This document shows, one piece after another, positions 61,057 to 64,000 of a stretch of DNA of 64,000 nt (positions are counted from its first letter, which is position 1; each line of letters starts with the position of its first letter). The DNA is from Xanthobacter flavus. Lineage in GTDB: Bacteria > Pseudomonadota > Alphaproteobacteria > Rhizobiales > Xanthobacteraceae. The stretch is from positions 3,617,001-3,681,000 of the forward strand of contig NZ_JAGGML010000001.1 of NCBI RefSeq assembly GCF_017875275.1, read 5' to 3'. A program made the translations under genes and the position numbers. The notes beneath the pieces were generated by a model. It was not told where the DNA came from and did no database searches. It was given only the letters and a program-made list of their open reading frames with translations.

Positions 61057-62061
61057 GTGGCAGAGATTGCGACGACGATGCGCCAGGTCCGCTTTGCGGG
61101 CGCGGGCGGTCCCGAGGTGGTGACGGTCGAGACGGCGGACGTGCCGCGTCCCGGTCCCGGTCAGGTGCTGGTGGAAGTGGTGGCGGCGGGTGTGAACCGA
61201 CCGGACTGTCTCCAGCGCGCCGGCAATTATCCCCCGCCTCCCGGCGCCACGGACGTGCCGGGCCTCGAGATCGCCGGCCGCGTGGTCGCGCTGGGTGAGG
61301 GCGTCACCGCGCCGAAGATCGGCGACGAGATCTGCGCTCTGGTGATCTCCGGCGGCTATGCGGAATATTGCATCGCCGAGGCGCCTTTGTGCCTGCCGAT
61401 TCCGAAGCCGCTGTCGCTTCTGGAAGCCGCCGGACTGCCGGAGAACTATTACACCGTCTACGACAACGTCTTCACCCGCGGCGGGCTGAAGGCGGGCGAG
61501 ACCATTCTCATCCATGGCGGATCGAGCGGCATCGGCTCCACCGCCATCCAGCTCGCCCACCATGCCGGCGCGCGGGTCATCGCGACGGCGGGCTCGCAGG
61601 AGAAGTGCGACTTCTGCCTGTCGCTCGGCGCCGACGCGGCCATCAATTATCGCGAGGCGGATTTCGTCGCCGAGGTGAAAGCGCTCACCGACGGCAGGGG
61701 CGTCGAGGAAATCCTCGACATGGTGGGCGGCCCCTATGTGGCGCGCAACCTCCAGGCCCTCGCGGTGGAGGGGCGCCTCGTGCAGATCGCCTTCCTCCAG
61801 CCGAGCGAGGTCACCATCGACCTCATGCCCGTCATGCTGAAGCGCCTCACCTTCACCGGCTCCACGCTGCGCGCCCGTCCGGTGGCGCTGAAGAAGGCCA
61901 TCGCCGATGCCCTCATGCGCGATGTGTGGCCGCTGCTCGATGCCGGCAAGGTGAAGCCCTTCATCCACGCCACCTTCCCGCTGGAGCAGGCGCGCGAAGC
62001 CCATGCGCTGATGGAATCGAGCGCGCACCTCGGCAAGATCATGCTGGAGACCGGGCGGTGA
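61057..62061 (+). CDS. PIG3-type NAD(P)H quinone oxidoreductase
   Basis: 334 aa. MDR family without zinc ligands: GVNRPDCLQRAGNYPPPPGA and PGLEIAGRVVALGEGV are the PIG3/QOR signature, GGSSGIGSTAIQLAHHAGA the nucleotide site, and QIAFLQPSEVTIDL follows. GTG 61057 is supported by GGGAGGAAGCCG upstream. It reduces quinones or enones. It heads a four-gene operon divergent from livK and overlaps the next GTG. Confidence 0.88.
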   Translation: MAEIATTMRQVRFAGAGGPEVVTVETADVPRPGPGQVLVEVVAAGVNRPDCLQRAGNYPPPPGATDVPGLEIAGRVVALGEGVTAPKIGDEICALVISGGYAEYCIAEAPLCLPIPKPLSLLEAAGLPENYYTVYDNVFTRGGLKAGETILIHGGSSGIGSTAIQLAHHAGARVIATAGSQEKCDFCLSLGADAAINYREADFVAEVKALTDGRGVEEILDMVGGPYVARNLQALAVEGRLVQIAFLQPSEVTIDLMPVMLKRLTFTGSTLRARPVALKKAIADALMRDVWPLLDAGKVKPFIHATFPLEQAREAHALMESSAHLGKIMLETGR

Positions 62062-62819
62062 GCGCGCGCGTTGCCTTTGTCACGGGCGCCGGTCGCGGCA
62101 TCGGCCGCGCCCAGGCTGATGCCCTCGCCGATGCGGGGCTCGCAATCGCCTATGTGGACCATGACGCAGCCCTTGCGAACGCGGCCGCGGAAGCCGCCAT
62201 CGCGCGCGGCGCCGCCGCCATCGGTCTTGCCGCCGATGTCTCCGACTATGCCGCCGTCGCGGCCGCCGCGCAGGCCGCGGCAGCGGCGCTCGGGCCGGTG
62301 GAGGTGCTGGTCAACAATGCCGGCATCTCGCCCAAGAGCGGGGCGGACGGCCGCCGCTCGGAAGCCTGGGAGATGCCGCCGGAAGAATGGCGCCGTGTCA
62401 TCGACGTGAACCTCACCGGCGCCTTCAATTGCGTGCGGGCGCTGTCGCCCGGCATGAAGGCGCAGGGGAAGGGCCGCATCGTCAACATCGCCTCGGTGGC
62501 GGGGCGCACCTATTGCGACATCGTGGGCGTCCACTATGCGGCATCCAAGGCCGCTCTCATCGGCTTTACCAAGCATCTCGCCGGCGAACTCGGCCCCTAC
62601 GGCATCACGGTGAATGCCATCGCCCCCGGCCGCATCGACACGCCCATGATGCGCGGCACCGCCTCCACCGCCAACGAGGCGGTGCGGCTCTCCACCCCCC
62701 TGCGCCGCCTCGGACAGCCGGAGGAGGTGGCGGCGACCTGCGTGTTCCTCACCTCGGACGCCGCGGCCTTCGTCACCGGACAGGTGGTGGATGTGGCCGG
62801 CGGCTGGCTGATGACCTGA
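62058..62819 (+). CDS. Short-chain dehydrogenase/reductase
   Basis: 253 aa. FVTGAGRGIGRAQADAL, VLVNNAGISPK, NIASVAGRTYCD, HYAASKAALIGF and GQVVDVAGGWLMT give a complete classical SDR with TGxxxGIG, NNAG, Ser and YxxxK. The GTG start overlaps the previous stop. It probably oxidises a sugar- or acid-like alcohol in the same pathway as the quinone oxidoreductase. Confidence 0.9.
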   Translation: MSARVAFVTGAGRGIGRAQADALADAGLAIAYVDHDAALANAAAEAAIARGAAAIGLAADVSDYAAVAAAAQAAAAALGPVEVLVNNAGISPKSGADGRRSEAWEMPPEEWRRVIDVNLTGAFNCVRALSPGMKAQGKGRIVNIASVAGRTYCDIVGVHYAASKAALIGFTKHLAGELGPYGITVNAIAPGRIDTPMMRGTASTANEAVRLSTPLRRLGQPEEVAATCVFLTSDAAAFVTGQVVDVAGGWLMT

Positions 62820-62827
62820 GGCGCGCC

Positions 62828-63583
62828 ATGAACGACACCAAGGGTTTCGACTTCACCGGCAAGACTTTGCTGATGACCGGCGCCAATGGCGGCATCTCCC
62901 GCGCCATCGCGCGGGTGTTCTTCGACCTCGGCGCCAATTGCGTGCTCACCGATCTCGACCTTCCCGGCGTCTCCGCCTTCGCGGCCGAGCTGGATCCCAC
63001 CGGCGCCCGTGTCCTGCCCCTTCGGCAGGATGCGGCGAAGCCCGAGGAGGCGGATGCGGCGCTGGGCGCGCTGGCCGAGCGGTTCGGCGCGCTGGACGTG
63101 CTCGTCACCTCAGCCGGCCTCTATCGCGAGCGGCGCGTGGCCGAGATGAGCGACGACTATTGGCGCACCGGCATCGCGGTGAATCTCGACGGGGTGTTCT
63201 ACACCTGCCGCGCCGCCATCCCGCATTTCGCGGAGGGCGCGTCCATCGTGAACGTCGCCTCCATGGCCGGGCACCGGGGCAGCGTGACCCATGCGGACTA
63301 TGCGGCGGCGAAGGGGGCGGTGCTCACCTTCTCGCGCACGCTCGCGCAGGAACTGGCACCCAAGGTGCGGGTGAATGCGGTCTCCCCCGGCCTCATTGAC
63401 ACGCCCATGGTGCGCCCGCTGATGGCCACCAATGGCGGGGCGCTCCTCGCCGGCACGCCGCTGAAGCGGCTCGGCACGGCGGAGGAGGTGGCGCGGGTCG
63501 TCGCCTTCCTCGCCTCCTCATGGGCGAGCTTCGTCACCGGCGAGACAGTTCATGTGAATGGTGGTCTCTATATCGCGAGCTGA
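62828..63583 (+). CDS. Short-chain dehydrogenase/reductase, variant nucleotide motif
   Basis: 251 aa. It has LVTSAGLYRERRVAEM, VNVASMAGHRGS, YAAAKGAVLTFSRTLAQEL and ETVHVNGGLYIAS, so Ser, Tyr and Lys are in place. The glycine motif reads TGANGGIS, with serine where the last glycine of TGxxxGIG stands, and the NAG motif is SAG. It may still bind NAD(P) with altered preference. It follows the previous SDR by 8 nt. Confidence 0.88.
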   Translation: MNDTKGFDFTGKTLLMTGANGGISRAIARVFFDLGANCVLTDLDLPGVSAFAAELDPTGARVLPLRQDAAKPEEADAALGALAERFGALDVLVTSAGLYRERRVAEMSDDYWRTGIAVNLDGVFYTCRAAIPHFAEGASIVNVASMAGHRGSVTHADYAAAKGAVLTFSRTLAQELAPKVRVNAVSPGLIDTPMVRPLMATNGGALLAGTPLKRLGTAEEVARVVAFLASSWASFVTGETVHVNGGLYIAS

Positions 63584-63647
63584 ATCGCGTCATGCGAGGC
63601 GGGCGGCCGGACGGTGCCGCCATCGGGCGAGGTGAGGGAAGACGGAC

Positions 63648-64000
63648 ATGGCGCAACCCCGCGACACGGCGCGCGAAACCTCCCGGGATATTCTCGGCCG
63701 CGCGCCCTCGCTCGCCGACACGCTCGCCCAGCGCCTGCGCGAGGAGATCGCCTCTGGCCGTCTCCAGCCTGGTGAAAAGCTGCCCACCGAGCACCAGATG
63801 TCCGGGACCTACGGCGTCAGCCGGCCCATCGTCCGCGAGGCGGTGGGCCGGCTGAAGCATGATGGCCTCGTCACCAGCCGGCAGGGGGCGGGCGCCTTCG
63901 TCGCCGATCCCGGCGCGGCCTCATCCTTCCGGCTGGAAATCGCCGATCTCAGCGACCGCGCGGAGATGAGCGCCATCGTTGAATTGCTGATGGCGGTGGA
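63648..64000 (+). CDS. GntR/FadR-type transcriptional regulator, cut by window end
   Basis: 117 codons to the window edge. The N-terminal GntR winged helix is LADTLAQRLREEIASGRLQPG, EKLPTEHQMSGTYGVSRPIVREAVGRLKHDGLVTSRQGAGAFV (shown in part). The following ADLSDRAEMSAIVELLMAVE is the start of an FCD effector domain. ATG 63648 has GAGGGA upstream. As the fifth gene after the SDRs, it probably controls this catabolic operon and perhaps the divergent Liv operon. Confidence 0.85.
   Translation, partial: MAQPRDTARETSRDILGRAPSLADTLAQRLREEIASGRLQPGEKLPTEHQMSGTYGVSRPIVREAVGRLKHDGLVTSRQGAGAFVADPGAASSFRLEIADLSDRAEMSAIVELLMAV

Overview
The window reads as a high-GC alphaproteobacterial chromosome. Nearly every base is coding, operons are tightly packed with 4-nt start/stop overlaps, and GTG starts are frequent. 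The gene content (a Rhodobacter-type gene transfer agent cluster, ModE-N/ModABC, an RhlE-like helicase beside a second IF-1, imelysin/FTR1 iron genes, several LivFGMHK-type genes) fits Hyphomicrobiales, perhaps Xanthobacteraceae (Xanthobacter/Azorhizobium/Ancylobacter). The family and genus are inference only.

1-15,118 is the distal half of a gene transfer agent (GTA)-like or domesticated-prophage cluster on the plus strand. It starts at the head-tail connector (gp6) and runs through stopper, tail terminator, tail tube, assembly chaperones, tape measure, distal tail, hub, NlpC/P60 peptidase and the 1298-aa host-specificity protein (gp15). Directly linked behind it are a DUF2793 protein, a spike-base protein, an SGNH hydrolase probably used as a fibre or spike, a GH108 endolysin and an overlapping spanin-like pair. 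Two genes on the opposite strand sit between gp11 and gp12: a small exported protein carrying a porin N-terminal motif, and a histone H1-like Ala/Lys/Pro protein. Three 35-bp tandem repeats follow the cluster, then a PhoP/PhoQ-type two-component system, a lipoprotein, a UspA protein and a MarC membrane protein.

19,935-31,454 is a methylated-amine catabolic locus. On the minus strand lie an ACAD-like flavoprotein, a flavin reductase, a DUF1989-GcvT fusion, an APC permease, and the three subunits of a heme-dependent dimethylamine monooxygenase/oxidative N-demethylase. A second GcvT-like gene is transcribed divergently, and a LuxR-type regulator follows it. Demethylation would release formaldehyde and the GcvT domains would pass it to tetrahydrofolate. 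A ring-cleaving dioxygenase, a lipoprotein alpha/beta hydrolase and queE-queD come next.

35,080-43,440 is an iron locus: an FTR1 permease divergent from imelysin, multicopper oxidase, di-heme DUF1111 protein, second imelysin and DUF1513 protein. This resembles a bacterial version of the Fet3-Ftr1 pairing. 43,613-46,778 holds a ModE-N regulator and modABC, with modC and the regulator overlapping tail to tail. DedA, an RhlE-like helicase and IF-1 follow.

50,330-60,778 is a catabolic/transport operon on the minus strand: LivK, LivH, a LivM-LivG fusion, LivF, an AroE-like dehydrogenase, an SDR, a fused E1 alpha-beta TPP enzyme and a GMC oxidoreductase. 61,057-64,000 runs divergently with a quinone oxidoreductase, two SDRs and a truncated GntR/FadR-type regulator. 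Three pairs of inverted REP-like palindromes lie in intergenic spacers at about 7.1, 50.2 and 59.45 kb. I saw no rRNA, tRNA, insertion sequence or CRISPR array.
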